Notes: generated by a model not told the origin, from the letters alone. Positions 8,689-17,513 are shown, counted from the first letter of the stretch. The stretch: DNA of 64,000 nt from Tyzzerella sp. (GCA_019415525.1 DXZA01000067.1:62001-126000), one strand, 5' to 3'. Translations and numbers: made by a program.

Positions 8689-9912
8689 TTATGAACGATA
8701 GTCACCATTGATTTTTACATAATCATAGCTTAAATCACAACCCCATGCAGTTGCTTTTGCCCCACCTTCAGCTATTTTTATATCAACATATATTTCTTTT
8801 TCTTTAAGAATTTCTTTAGCTTTATCCTCATCAAAAACAATAGGAGTTCCTTGAGTCATAAGGTCAATAGTACCTTTTTCACTTCTATATACAATATCAA
8901 CTTTTGTAGTATCAAAATCTATTCCGGAATAGCCCATTGCACAAAGTACACGACCCCAGTTTGCATCTTCTCCAAACATAGCAGCTTTTACAAGGCTTGA
9001 AGTAACAACAGATTTTGCAATAATTTTTGCATCTTCTTCAGTTTTTGCACCATCAACATTTATTTCAATGAATTTTGTTGCACCTTCACCATCACGAACA
9101 AGTTCTTTAGCAAGTTTTTCATTTATATAGTAAAGAGCGTCAGCAAATACTTTATAATCTTCATTTTCAGTATCAATAATATCATTACCTGCCATACCAT
9201 TTGCAAGAACAATAACTGTATCATTTGTACTTGTATCACCATCAACACTTACCATATTAAATGTTTTTGGAATAGTAACCATAAGAGCTTTATCAAGAAG
9301 TTCCTGTGTAATATTAATATCAGTTGTTATAAAACCAAGCATAGTAGCCATATTAGGATGTATCATACCAGACCCCTTTGCCATTCCACCAATTTTAACT
9401 ATTTTACCACCAACTTCTATTTCAACAGCAACTTCTTTAGAATATGTATCTGTTGTCATAATAGCTTGTGCAGCAACATGTGCATCTTCTCTGTCATATC
9501 CAAGCATAGAGAAAGTATTATCAATACCTTTTTTAATAGTATCAATAGGGAAAGTTGCACCAATAACACCTGTTGAAGCAGTAAGAACAGTATCAGCAGG
9601 AACATTTAAAAGTTCTGCAAATTTTTCTGCCATTTGTAAATTTCCTTGTACACCAAGTTCACCTGTACAAGCATTAGCATTTCCACTATTTACAGCAACA
9701 CCGCTTATTTTATTTTTTTTATTTTTAACTATTTCAATATTTCTTAAAACAGATGTAGCTTTAACAACATTTGTTGTAAAAGCACCTGCACAAACAGCAG
9801 GAACATCACTAGCAATAAGAGCAAGGTCTTTAGCACCTTTTTTTATACCAACAGCATTTCCAGTAGCCTTAAAACCTTTAGGTGCTGTAACTCCTCCATC
9901 TATAATTTTCAT
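8689..9912 (-). CDS. argJ: Bifunctional ornithine acetyltransferase/N-acetylglutamate synthase (copy 1)
   Basis: This 407-residue ArgJ transfers the acetyl group from N-acetylornithine to glutamate, and in bifunctional forms also acetylates glutamate from acetyl-CoA. The self-cleavage site is in KGSGMIHPNMATMLGF, where Thr after Ala becomes the N-terminal nucleophile of the beta chain. The oxyanion-hole Thr-Gly is in TASTGVIG. VNSGNANACTG and VDGDTSTNDT are complete. This copy retains all residues I associate with active ArgJ and heads argJ1-argB-argD. A second, divergent copy lies about 250 bases upstream. Confidence 0.95.
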   Translation of the reverse strand: MKIIDGGVTAPKGFKATGNAVGIKKGAKDLALIASDVPAVCAGAFTTNVVKATSVLRNIEIVKNKKNKISGVAVNSGNANACTGELGVQGNLQMAEKFAELLNVPADTVLTASTGVIGATFPIDTIKKGIDNTFSMLGYDREDAHVAAQAIMTTDTYSKEVAVEIEVGGKIVKIGGMAKGSGMIHPNMATMLGFITTDINITQELLDKALMVTIPKTFNMVSVDGDTSTNDTVIVLANGMAGNDIIDTENEDYKVFADALYYINEKLAKELVRDGEGATKFIEINVDGAKTEEDAKIIAKSVVTSSLVKAAMFGEDANWGRVLCAMGYSGIDFDTTKVDIVYRSEKGTIDLMTQGTPIVFDEDKAKEILKEKEIYVDIKIAEGGAKATAWGCDLSYDYVKINGDYRS

Positions 9913-9977
9913 ATTTGTACCTCCATTGATTATTTATACTAAAACAATGTATATTACTGTATATTATTAATAAAGAG

Positions 9978-10007
9978 ATTATAAACCTTTTTTTATTATT
10001 TTGTATA
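9978..10007 (-). promoter_or_regulatory. Possible promoter of argJ1-argB-argD
   Basis: TATACA and TATAAT on the minus strand are spaced by 18 bases, with the -10 about 66 bases upstream of argJ1. The -35 is imperfect. Confidence 0.45.
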
Positions 10008-10062
10008 GACTAAAATTTTACAAATATTAATAAAAATATGGGCTATTTTTTTATATTTTTGC

Positions 10063-10092
10063 ATACTATATGTATATTTATACGTATAGTAT
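10063..10092. promoter_or_regulatory. Near-perfect 14-bp inverted repeat upstream of argJ1
   Basis: ATACTATATGTATA and TATACGTATAGTAT are separated by two bases and differ from perfect symmetry at one position. The repeat lies between the argJ2 terminator and the proposed argJ1 promoter, so it is a plausible repressor or activator site. The regulator is unknown; it is not an obvious copy of an ArgR box. Confidence 0.5.
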
Positions 10093-10123
10093 ATATCAAA
10101 AGTACTATAATTGTATAAATATT

Positions 10124-10160
10124 AAAAAAATACCACCCTTTATATAAATATAAAAGGTGG
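10124..10160 (-). terminator. Terminator of argC-argJ2
   Basis: On the minus strand CCACC and TTTATA pair with TATAAA and GGTGG, followed by an interrupted U run. It makes argC-argJ2 a separate transcript from argJ1-argB-argD. Confidence 0.8.
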
Positions 10161-10166
10161 TTATTA

Positions 10167-11393
10167 TTATGTTCTTGAACGATATTCTCCGTTTATTCTT
10201 ACATATTCATGTCCTAAATCACAGCCCCAAGCCTTTGCAGTATATTCACCATCACAAAGTTCAGCAACAATTTTTATATCTCTTTCTCCCAAAACTTCTG
10301 ATGCATAATTTTCATCAAATTGTATAGGTCTTCCATTTTGCATCATAAGAACGCAGCCCTTTTCACTTGCAAAATATATATTAAGTTTATCAGGATTAAA
10401 ATATGCACCAGAGCCGCCCATAGCAGCAGCAACACGCCCCCAGTTTGCATCTTCTCCATAAAGAGCAGTTTTAACAAGGTCATTTGTAACTATACTTTTT
10501 GCTAATATTTTAGCATCTTCTTGTGATTTAGCATTTATAACAGCAGCCTCCATAAATTTAGAAGCACCTTCCCCATCATGAACAATATCCTTTGCAAATT
10601 TTAAATGAATTTGATAAAGAGTTTCTTTAAATAATTCAAAAAATTCATTTTCTTCATCTATAATAGTGTTTTCTGCTTTTCCATTAGCAATAACAACAGC
10701 CATATCATTAGTACTTGTTGCTCCGTCAACACTTATCATATTGTAAGTTTCTTTTATTGAATAATCCAAGGCTTTTTGTAAAAGCTCTTGAGTAATATTT
10801 ATATCAGTTGTTATAAAAGAAAGTACAGTAGCCATATTAGGATGTATCATACCAGAGCCTTTTGCCATTCCACCTATTCTTACAGCTTTTCCGGCTATAT
10901 TAATCTCAACAGCAATTTCTTTAATAAAAGTATCTGTTGTAATTATTCCACTTGCAGCTTTTCTAGCATCATCACGACTTTTTGAAAGATGAGGAACAGT
11001 ATCTTTTATACCTTTAATTATAGTATCCATAGGCATTTCAAGACCTATAATACCTGTTGCAGCAGTAATGATTTCATATTTATCTACACCTATTTCTTTA
11101 GAAAAAACTTCTGCCATTTTCTCATTATCACGAATACCCTGTTCACCTGTACAAGCATTAGCATTTCCACTTACAGTTATAATACCTCGTACTTTTTTAT
11201 TATTTTTAACTATATTTTCGTCCCAAATAATATGAGCTGCTTTTACAACACTTTGAGTAAAACAACCAGCACAAACAGCAGGTGTATCAGTAGTAACAAT
11301 AGAAATATCTTTTTTAACTCTTTTAATACCTATATGACTTCCTGTTGCCATAAAGCCTCTAGGGGCAGTTATTCCCCCATCAACAATATTCAT
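10167..11393 (-). CDS. ArgJ paralogue (copy 2), divergent at conserved positions
   Basis: This 408-residue protein is homologous to ArgJ copy 1 over its full length, by eye somewhat over half identical. The autocleavage segment KGSGMIHPNMATVLSF and the oxyanion TAATGIIG are kept, so self-processing is expected. Two strongly conserved positions differ from copy 1: the Asn that opens VNSGNANA is Val (TVSGNANA, residue 74), and VDGDTSTND is VDGATSTND. Cys44 replaces Ala in CAGCFT. The gene follows argC by 16 bases and ends at its own terminator. It may be a specialised acetyltransferase or a subfunctionalised copy; activity cannot be judged from sequence. Confidence 0.85.
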   Translation of the reverse strand: MNIVDGGITAPRGFMATGSHIGIKRVKKDISIVTTDTPAVCAGCFTQSVVKAAHIIWDENIVKNNKKVRGIITVSGNANACTGEQGIRDNEKMAEVFSKEIGVDKYEIITAATGIIGLEMPMDTIIKGIKDTVPHLSKSRDDARKAASGIITTDTFIKEIAVEINIAGKAVRIGGMAKGSGMIHPNMATVLSFITTDINITQELLQKALDYSIKETYNMISVDGATSTNDMAVVIANGKAENTIIDEENEFFELFKETLYQIHLKFAKDIVHDGEGASKFMEAAVINAKSQEDAKILAKSIVTNDLVKTALYGEDANWGRVAAAMGGSGAYFNPDKLNIYFASEKGCVLMMQNGRPIQFDENYASEVLGERDIKIVAELCDGEYTAKAWGCDLGHEYVRINGEYRSRT

Positions 11394-11409
11394 TTATTTT
11401 CCTCCTTTA

Positions 11410-12453
11410 TTATGCAGGGAATACAGGTACAAGCTGAAGACCTGTATTTTCAGGAAGACCGAAAAGAATATTCATATTCTGAACAGCTTGACCGGCTGCA
11501 CCTTTAACAAGGTTATCAATAGCACCTATAACAATTATTCTTCCTGTTATTTCATCAATCTTAAATCCAATATCAAGGAAATTAGAACCTTTAACCCATC
11601 TTGTTTCTGGGAAAACCCCTTCTTTTGTAAGTCTTATGAAATATTCATTTCCATAATGTTTTTCATATATTTTTTTAATATCATCATAAGTATAATTTCC
11701 TTTTAATTTTGCATAGCAAGTAGCAAGTATACCTCTATTCATAGGAGTAAGGTGTGGAGTAAATATAAGATTAATATTTTTACCACAAGCATATCCAAGC
11801 TGTTCTTCAATTTCAGGAGTATGTCTATGAGAAGCAATTTTATATGCTTTTATAGTTTCGTTAACTTCACAATAAAGGCTTGTTGTAGCAAGTCCTCTTC
11901 CTGCACCTGTAACACCAGATTTTGCATCTATAATAATACTATCTTCATCTATAACACCTTCTGCTAAAAGAGGTCTTAAAGAAAGTATTGAACAAGTTGT
12001 ATAACAACCAGGATTTGCAATAAGATTTGCTTTTTTAATATCATCTCTGTTTACTTCACAAAGACCATAAACAGCTTTTTTAAGAAGTTCTCTTCCTGTA
12101 TGTTCAACACCATACCATTTTTCATAAACATCAGCATCTTTAATACGGAAATCTGCACCAAAGTCAATTACTTTTGTTTTTGAAAGTATTTCTTCATCAA
12201 CAACTTTAGCAGCAACACCATGAGGAAGTGCCATAAATATAACATCACATTCATCTGCAAGTTTATAAATATCCATTTCCTCACAAACACTTTCGTTTAT
12301 ATCTCTATAATTTTCATATATTTCATTATATTTTTGACCTACATAGCTTTTTGCTGTAAGAGTTTTTACTTCAACTTCAGGGTGCTGCATAAGTATTCTT
12401 AAAAGTTCGCTACCTGCATATCCAGTAGCACCAACAACGCCTGCTTTAATCAT
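11410..12453 (-). CDS. argC: N-acetyl-gamma-glutamyl-phosphate reductase
   Basis: This 347-residue enzyme reduces N-acetylglutamyl phosphate to the semialdehyde with NADPH. The Rossmann motif GVVGATGYAGSELLRIL is at residues 5-21, the catalytic Cys is in ANPGCYTT near residue 145, and the His is in SHRHTPEIEEQLG. ATG at 12453 has GGGG eight bases upstream; an in-frame TTG at 12468 overlaps that site. It is the first gene of argC-argJ2 and is divergent from argG. Confidence 0.95.
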   Translation of the reverse strand: MIKAGVVGATGYAGSELLRILMQHPEVEVKTLTAKSYVGQKYNEIYENYRDINESVCEEMDIYKLADECDVIFMALPHGVAAKVVDEEILSKTKVIDFGADFRIKDADVYEKWYGVEHTGRELLKKAVYGLCEVNRDDIKKANLIANPGCYTTCSILSLRPLLAEGVIDEDSIIIDAKSGVTGAGRGLATTSLYCEVNETIKAYKIASHRHTPEIEEQLGYACGKNINLIFTPHLTPMNRGILATCYAKLKGNYTYDDIKKIYEKHYGNEYFIRLTKEGVFPETRWVKGSNFLDIGFKIDEITGRIIVIGAIDNLVKGAAGQAVQNMNILFGLPENTGLQLVPVFPA

Positions 12454-12499
12454 GGTTATTTCCCCCAATTCATATTTATATATTTATATTTATTTCATA

Positions 12500-12528
12500 A
12501 TTATACACAAAATTTAAATAATATGCAA
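12500..12528 (-). promoter_or_regulatory. Promoter of argC, overlapping a possible ARG box
   Basis: On the minus strand TTGCAT and TATAAT are 17 bases apart. The -10 lies within CATAATTATACA, which resembles the ATAATTATACA core of arginine-repressor boxes known from other bacteria. Repressor binding here is inference. Confidence 0.5.
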
Positions 12529-12545
12529 TTATTTTTAAAAAGTTA

Positions 12546-12573
12546 TTGAAATATAAAAAAAATGGTGTATAAT
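12546..12573 (+). promoter_or_regulatory. Promoter of argG-argH
   Basis: TTGAAA and TATAAT are separated by 16 bases. The predicted leader to argG is about 100 bases and contains an AAAACTAA/TTAGTTTT inverted repeat (12583-12627). Confidence 0.7.
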
Positions 12574-12682
12574 AATTCACATAAAACTAAATAACATTTT
12601 ATTTGTGATTAAGTATATATTAGTTTTAATACTATTGTTATTATTTGTCAATTACAAAATATAAAATTAGGGGGAAATATAT

Positions 12683-13903
12683 ATGAAAGAAAAAATCGTA
12701 CTTGCCTATTCAGGTGGACTTGATACAACAGTTATTATTCCTTGGTTAAAAGAAAACTATAATGATGCAGAAGTTATTGCTGTATGTGGTAATGTTGGAC
12801 AGGGAAAAGAAACAGATGGTCTTGAAGAAAGAGCATTAAAAACAGGTGCAAGTAAACTTTATATAGAAGATTTAACAGAAGAATTTATAACAGATGCTAT
12901 TTATCCTTGTGTAAAAGCACATGCTGTATATGAAGGAAAATACCTTTTAGGAACATCAATGGCAAGACCTATAATTGCAAAACGTCTTGTTGAAATTGCT
13001 CGTAAAGAAGGTGCAACAGCAATTTGTCATGGTGCAACAGGTAAAGGAAATGACCAGGTTCGTTTTGAACTTACAATTAAAGCACTTGCTCCAGACCTTA
13101 AAATCATAGCTCCTTGGAGACTTGATACTTGGAAAATGGATAGCCGTGAAGCAGAAGTTGCATATCTTGAAGAAAGAGGAATTGAAGCTCCTGTTAAAAA
13201 AGGTGACAGCTACAGCCGTGACCGTAACATTTGGCATTTAAGCCATGAAGGTCTTGAACTTGAAGACCCAGCAAACGAACCAAACTATGAACATATTTTA
13301 CAGCTTGGAGTATCTCCAGAAAAAGCTCCTGATACACCAACATATGTTGAAATTGAATTTGAAAAAGGTATTCCTGTAAAAGTAGATGGAAAAGAAATGG
13401 CTCCAGTTGAACTTCTTACATACCTTAATAAAGTTGGTGGAGAAAACGGTGTAGGTATACAGGATATATGTGAAAACCGTGTTGTTGGTATGAAATCTCG
13501 TGGTGTATATGAAACACCAGGTGGTTCAATACTCTACTATGCACACAGAGAACTTGAATATCTTTGCCTTGACAAACAGACACAGAGCTTTAATGAAATT
13601 GCAAGCAACAAATTCACAGAGCTTGTATACAGTGGAGAATGGTATACACCACTTCGTGAAGCATTATCAGCATACTTTGATAGTGTAAATGAAGTTGTAA
13701 CAGGTAAAGTTAAATTAAAACTTTACAAAGGAAACATTATTCCTGCTGGTTCAGAAAGCCCATATTCATTATACAATGAATCAATAGCAAGCTTTACAAC
13801 AGGCGAACTTTACAACCACAAAGATGCTGACGGATTTATCAATCTTTTCGGACTTCCATTAAAAGTTCGTGCTATGATGAAACAAGCAAACGAAAACAAA
13901 TAA
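12683..13903 (+). CDS. argG: Argininosuccinate synthase
   Basis: This 406-residue ATP-pyrophosphatase-family enzyme joins citrulline and aspartate. The N-terminal LAYSGGLDTTVIIPWL PP-loop (residues 7-22), HGATGKGNDQVRFE near residue 115, and SYSRDRNIWHLSHEG near residue 173 are diagnostic. The start has GGGGGA eight bases upstream. argH follows after a spacer with a hairpin. No argF is in the window, so citrulline synthesis must be encoded elsewhere. Confidence 0.97.
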   Translation: MKEKIVLAYSGGLDTTVIIPWLKENYNDAEVIAVCGNVGQGKETDGLEERALKTGASKLYIEDLTEEFITDAIYPCVKAHAVYEGKYLLGTSMARPIIAKRLVEIARKEGATAICHGATGKGNDQVRFELTIKALAPDLKIIAPWRLDTWKMDSREAEVAYLEERGIEAPVKKGDSYSRDRNIWHLSHEGLELEDPANEPNYEHILQLGVSPEKAPDTPTYVEIEFEKGIPVKVDGKEMAPVELLTYLNKVGGENGVGIQDICENRVVGMKSRGVYETPGGSILYYAHRELEYLCLDKQTQSFNEIASNKFTELVYSGEWYTPLREALSAYFDSVNEVVTGKVKLKLYKGNIIPAGSESPYSLYNESIASFTTGELYNHKDADGFINLFGLPLKVRAMMKQANENK

Positions 13904-13927
13904 TTTTTTATAATTATCAATAAAAAC

Positions 13928-13956
13928 GGACTGCAAAGGAAATTCCGATGCAGTCC
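13928..13956 (+). other. Intercistronic hairpin between argG and argH
   Basis: GGACTGCA and TGCAGTCC form a perfect 8-bp stem, extended by GGA/TCC across a small internal loop. No U tract follows, so it is not a normal terminator. It may protect mRNA ends or tune the argG:argH ratio. Confidence 0.7.
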
Positions 13957-13981
13957 TAATTTGTATAGGGAGGAAAATATA

Positions 13982-15358
13982 ATGAAACTCTGGGGTGGAC
14001 GTTTTACAAAATCAACTGATAGTTTTGTAGACCATTTTCATTCATCAATATCATTTGACCAAAGAATGTATAAAGAAGATATAGAAGGAAGTATTGCTCA
14101 TGCAGGAATGTTAGGAAAACAAGGAATAATTCCTGCTGAAGATGCAAAACTTATACAGAAAACATTAAAAGAAATACTTTCTGATATAGAAGAAGGAAAA
14201 GTTGAATTTGATGAAAAAGCAGAAGATATTCATATGAATATAGAAACAATACTTATAAGTCGTATCGGAGATGTTGGAAAAAGACTTCATACAGGAAGAA
14301 GTCGTAATGACCAAGTAGCTCTTGATATTCGTATGTATGTAAAAAAAGAGATTAAAAACATACAGGAACTTTTAAAAGAACTTATGACTGTACTTAACAA
14401 TACAGCAGAAAAAAATCTTGATACAATAATGCCAGGTTATACACATTTACAAAGAGCTCAGCCTGTAACATTAGCTCATCATGTAACTGCATATATTGAA
14501 ATGTTTAAACGTGATTATGACAGACTTTCTGATACATATAAACGTACAAATGTACTTCCTTTAGGTTCTGGAGCATTAGCAACAACAACATATAATCTTG
14601 ATAGATATAATGTAATGGAAGCTCTTGGATTTGACTCTGTTACATTAAACAGTATGGACGGAGTAAGCGATAGAGATTTCTGTATAGAACTTTTATCTGT
14701 TCTTTCAATAATAATGATGCATTTAAGTCGTTTCTGTGAAGAAATAATACTTTGGAGCAGTCACGAATTTAAGTTTATAGAACTTGATGACAGCTATTCA
14801 ACAGGTTCAAGTATAATGCCACAGAAAAAAAATCCTGATATGGCAGAACTTATAAGAGGAAAAACAGGACGTGTTTATGGCTATCTTATGGGACTTTTAA
14901 CAACAATGAAAGGACTTCCTCTTGCATATAACAAAGATATGCAAGAAGACAAAGAAGGCGTATTTGCTGCAATAGATACATTAAAAATGTGTCTTCCTGT
15001 ATTTTCAGCAATGATTGATACAATGACAGTAAATAAAGATAATATGTTAAATGCTACAAAAGGTGGCTTTACAAATGCTACTGATGCAGCAGACTGGCTT
15101 GTTAAAAATGGAGTACCATTCCGTGATGCTCATGCAATAATAGGACAGCTTGTGCTTTATTGTATAAACAACAATACAAATCTTGATGACCTTTCAATAG
15201 AAGAATACAGAAAAATATCACCTGTATTTGACGAAAGTGTATATGATGCAATAAAAGTTCAAAAATGTGTTGAAGCAAGAAATGTAGTTGGCGGACCTTC
15301 AAAAGAGTATATGTCAAAACTTGTTGAAGAAAACAAAAAATATCTTTCAAATTTATAA
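13982..15358 (+). CDS. argH: Argininosuccinate lyase
   Basis: This 458-residue fumarase-superfamily enzyme cleaves argininosuccinate to arginine and fumarate. It starts KLWGGRFTKSTDSFVD and shows HTGRSRNDQVALDIRM, GYTHLQRAQPVTLAHH and the flexible signature GSSIMPQKKNPDMAEL near residue 280. ATG at 13982 follows GGGAGG by eight bases; the upstream TTG is not needed. It ends at a bidirectional terminator. Confidence 0.97.
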   Translation: MKLWGGRFTKSTDSFVDHFHSSISFDQRMYKEDIEGSIAHAGMLGKQGIIPAEDAKLIQKTLKEILSDIEEGKVEFDEKAEDIHMNIETILISRIGDVGKRLHTGRSRNDQVALDIRMYVKKEIKNIQELLKELMTVLNNTAEKNLDTIMPGYTHLQRAQPVTLAHHVTAYIEMFKRDYDRLSDTYKRTNVLPLGSGALATTTYNLDRYNVMEALGFDSVTLNSMDGVSDRDFCIELLSVLSIIMMHLSRFCEEIILWSSHEFKFIELDDSYSTGSSIMPQKKNPDMAELIRGKTGRVYGYLMGLLTTMKGLPLAYNKDMQEDKEGVFAAIDTLKMCLPVFSAMIDTMTVNKDNMLNATKGGFTNATDAADWLVKNGVPFRDAHAIIGQLVLYCINNNTNLDDLSIEEYRKISPVFDESVYDAIKVQKCVEARNVVGGPSKEYMSKLVEENKKYLSNL

Positions 15359-15362
15359 TAAT

Positions 15363-15393
15363 AAAAACCCTGTTTTAGAAAACAGGGTTTTTA
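15363..15393. terminator. Bidirectional terminator, argH and traX-like gene
   Basis: AAAAACCCTGTTTT and AAACAGGGTTTTT form a perfect stem with a three-base loop between the convergent genes. Confidence 0.9.
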
Positions 15394-16071
15394 TATTCCT
15401 ATTATAATTCTTAAAATGAATATTAAAAGTAAATGTGCTGGATAAAAAATATAAAAAAACATTTTTGGAACTCTTATTCCAATATTAGTTTTTACATATA
15501 TTAATGGCAAAGCAAATATTGCAAAAATTTGCATACCTTCACCACTATAAAAATTACCTAATATAAAATATGGGATATGTATAATAATATATAAAAACAT
15601 TCCCCAAATAGGCTTATTTCTAAATAAATAAAATATAAGCATTAAAATAAGTCCTAAGTTACCATAATCAAAATATCCCGTAAGTAATAATAAGTTAACA
15701 ATAATAAATAGTAATACTTTTCTTTCTTTAAAAGACCATATACCAATAAAACTTAATACTAAAGTAAAAAATATATTTAATTTAAGTATATTACCAATAA
15801 TATTATTATAATAAAAAGCAAATAAATAAAAAGGCTGTGATATAAAAGCAAATATAACAAGTCTTAAAATATAGCTTTTAATATTATTTGTATATAAAAC
15901 ACCTACTGTCATACAATAACAAAATATAGGAAAAGCAATTCTTCCAATCCATCTAAATATATAATATTCTGGGAAAAATACTATTCCAACATGGTCTATA
16001 AACATACTTATTATGGCTATTAGCTTTAAAAAATCTGTATCAAGATTTGTTTTAAGTTTTTCTCCAAACAC
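15391..16071 (-). CDS. TraX-family membrane protein
   Basis: This 226-residue integral membrane protein has about seven or eight hydrophobic segments. The N-terminal pattern TDFLKLIAIISMFIDHVGIVFFP followed by RWIGRIAFPIFCYCM is characteristic of the TraX family. The founding member N-acetylates F pilin; chromosomal Firmicute members have no established substrate and probably act as acyltransferases. GTG at 16071 follows AGGGG by eight bases. It is the last gene of a three-gene unit with a HAD phosphatase (12-base gap). Nothing conjugative is nearby. Confidence 0.85.
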   Translation of the reverse strand: MFGEKLKTNLDTDFLKLIAIISMFIDHVGIVFFPEYYIFRWIGRIAFPIFCYCMTVGVLYTNNIKSYILRLVIFAFISQPFYLFAFYYNNIIGNILKLNIFFTLVLSFIGIWSFKERKVLLFIIVNLLLLTGYFDYGNLGLILMLIFYLFRNKPIWGMFLYIIIHIPYFILGNFYSGEGMQIFAIFALPLIYVKTNIGIRVPKMFFYIFYPAHLLLIFILRIIIGI

Positions 16072-16083
16072 AAAATCAGCCCC

Positions 16084-16725
16084 TTATAATACTATATCTA
16101 AAATATTATAGGCAGTATCAACAGTAAAATCAGCTTTTTCTAAATCGGATTTTTCACCATAACCATAAAAAGCACCTACTGATTTTATTCCTGTATTTTT
16201 TGCTCCTTCAATATCATATTTTGTATCTCCAATTATAATAACTTCATCTTTATTTTTAATTTTTGCAACTTCAAAAGCATATTCTATTACCTTTGTTTTA
16301 GAATCTCTACCACTAGATATATCATTACCACATACATAATCAAAATATTCTGAAATATTATTGTCTCTAAGTATTTGTTCAGCAAAATATTGTACTTTTG
16401 ATGTAGTAACAATAAGAATTTTTCCTGCTTCCTTTAATTTTTTTAAAACATGTTCAATACCATCAAATACTTTACATTCATAAATACCAGTATTTCTATA
16501 ATTTTCTCTAAAAAGAGCTACTGCTTTTACTATATCGTCACCTATAAGACCTTTATTAAAAAAAGTATGTTCAAGAGGTGGTCCCATAAAAGATATCAAT
16601 TCATTTTCTGGTGGAATTTCCATATTCATTTTATTAAAAGCATATATAAAAGAATTTCTTATACCTTCAGCAGTATTAATAAGAGTACCATCCAAATCAA
16701 ACAATACATATTTATAATTGCTCAT
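16084..16725 (-). CDS. HAD-family phosphatase (phosphoglycolate phosphatase-like)
   Basis: This 213-residue haloacid dehalogenase-like hydrolase has motif I FDLDGTLINT near residue 8, motif II LIVTTSKVQ, and motif III/IV VIIGDTKYDIEGAKNTGIKSVG. A helical cap domain lies between motifs I and II. The size and spacing match Gph/PpaX-type enzymes that dephosphorylate small sugar phosphates or pyrophosphate; the substrate is not predictable. The chosen ATG overlaps the end of the previous gene by 14 bases, implying translational coupling. A longer start at 16767 lacks a ribosome binding site. Confidence 0.85.
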   Translation of the reverse strand: MSNYKYVLFDLDGTLINTAEGIRNSFIYAFNKMNMEIPPENELISFMGPPLEHTFFNKGLIGDDIVKAVALFRENYRNTGIYECKVFDGIEHVLKKLKEAGKILIVTTSKVQYFAEQILRDNNISEYFDYVCGNDISSGRDSKTKVIEYAFEVAKIKNKDEVIIIGDTKYDIEGAKNTGIKSVGAFYGYGEKSDLEKADFTVDTAYNILDIVL

Positions 16726-17017
16726 ATTTACTAACAATCCCTTCTTTATAATCTCTAAATTCTCCATAAAAATAATATTTATACTTTTTAATATGGTTTA
16801 TAAATATTATTTTAACATCTTCTAAAGATATATTAAATGGTACAACAACACATATGGAGAAATCAATACACTCTTTGTTAAAAGTGTATCCACCTCCTAA
16901 ATACCAGCCTTTTTTTTCAACACTTTTTATAAACTCATCAAAGAAAATATCAAATTCACTATCTTTAATATATTCAAATTCACCAATTATTTCTATTTCT
17001 CTTATTTTATTTTCCAC
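16712..17017 (-). CDS. Small conserved hypothetical protein, possibly YggL/DUF469-like
   Basis: This 101-residue acidic, aromatic-rich soluble protein has no signal peptide. The segment DEFIKSVEKKGWYLGGGYTF weakly recalls the core of YggL (DUF469), a 50S-subunit-associated protein, but I do not claim the assignment. A GTG start at 17017 stands eight bases after GAGG. Its 3' end overlaps the start of the HAD gene, so it heads a three-gene operon. Confidence 0.65.
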   Translation of the reverse strand: MENKIREIEIIGEFEYIKDSEFDIFFDEFIKSVEKKGWYLGGGYTFNKECIDFSICVVVPFNISLEDVKIIFINHIKKYKYYFYGEFRDYKEGIVSKYEQL

Positions 17018-17082
17018 ATAATTCACCTCATATGCTATTATACAAAATATGTTATTAAAACAAATTAGATTTATAGTTTAAT

Positions 17083-17112
17083 AAAAAAACCTCTGTTTTA
17101 ACACAGAGGTTT
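17083..17112 (-). terminator. Terminator of the 110-residue protein gene
   Basis: AACCTCTGT and ACAGAGGTT pair on the minus-strand transcript, followed by a run of U residues. Confidence 0.85.
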
Positions 17113-17445
17113 TCAACCATATATAATATCATTTATATCTTCAATTATATTTTTAAATTCATTATTAATCATAATTCTTTTATCATAATCATCTTGCCAT
17201 ATATGATATTTTGATATATTTATATTATTCATATTAACATTTTCCCAATCTGATTTTACTATATCCATAAGTTCATACATATATTCGTCTCCACTTTGTA
17301 TACACATATCAATATTTCTTCCCATACGTTTTATAATATTATAAAATTCTGGTATACTATTATTTTCATTACAATCAACAACATTAATAATATTATCAAT
17401 TAATTTTTTTAGTTCAAAAAGTTCATATTCCTCTATAGTATTCAA
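17113..17445 (-). CDS. Hypothetical protein, 110 residues
   Basis: I do not recognise this protein. It is acidic, Asn- and Ile-rich, predicted all-helical (LFELKKLIDNIINVV near the N-terminus) and has no membrane segment. A TTG start at 17445 has AAAGGAGG eight bases upstream, much better than any upstream ATG. The hppA terminator lies directly in front of that ribosome binding site, so expression should depend on read-through from hppA or on a promoter within the hppA 3' end. Confidence 0.6.
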   Translation of the reverse strand: MNTIEEYELFELKKLIDNIINVVDCNENNSIPEFYNIIKRMGRNIDMCIQSGDEYMYELMDIVKSDWENVNMNNINISKYHIWQDDYDKRIMINNEFKNIIEDINDIIYG

Positions 17446-17468
17446 AATAAAAACCTCCTTTAATAAAT

Positions 17469-17506
17469 AAAAAAACCATAGTTTCATCCATACTGAAACT
17501 ATGGTT
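17469..17506 (-). terminator. Terminator of hppA
   Basis: A 13-bp perfect stem (AACCATAGTTTCA with TGAAACTATGGTT), a 7-base loop and a U run. It lies immediately upstream of the next gene's ribosome binding site. Confidence 0.9.
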
Positions 17507-17513
17507 TAAACTT

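Noticed and set aside
8689..11393. argJ duplication as an assembly repeat
   Set aside because: The two copies differ throughout at the protein and DNA level, with different flanks.
15391..16071. Conjugative element because of the TraX-like gene
   Set aside because: No relaxase, type IV secretion, integrase or attachment repeat is nearby; TraX homologues are common chromosomal genes.
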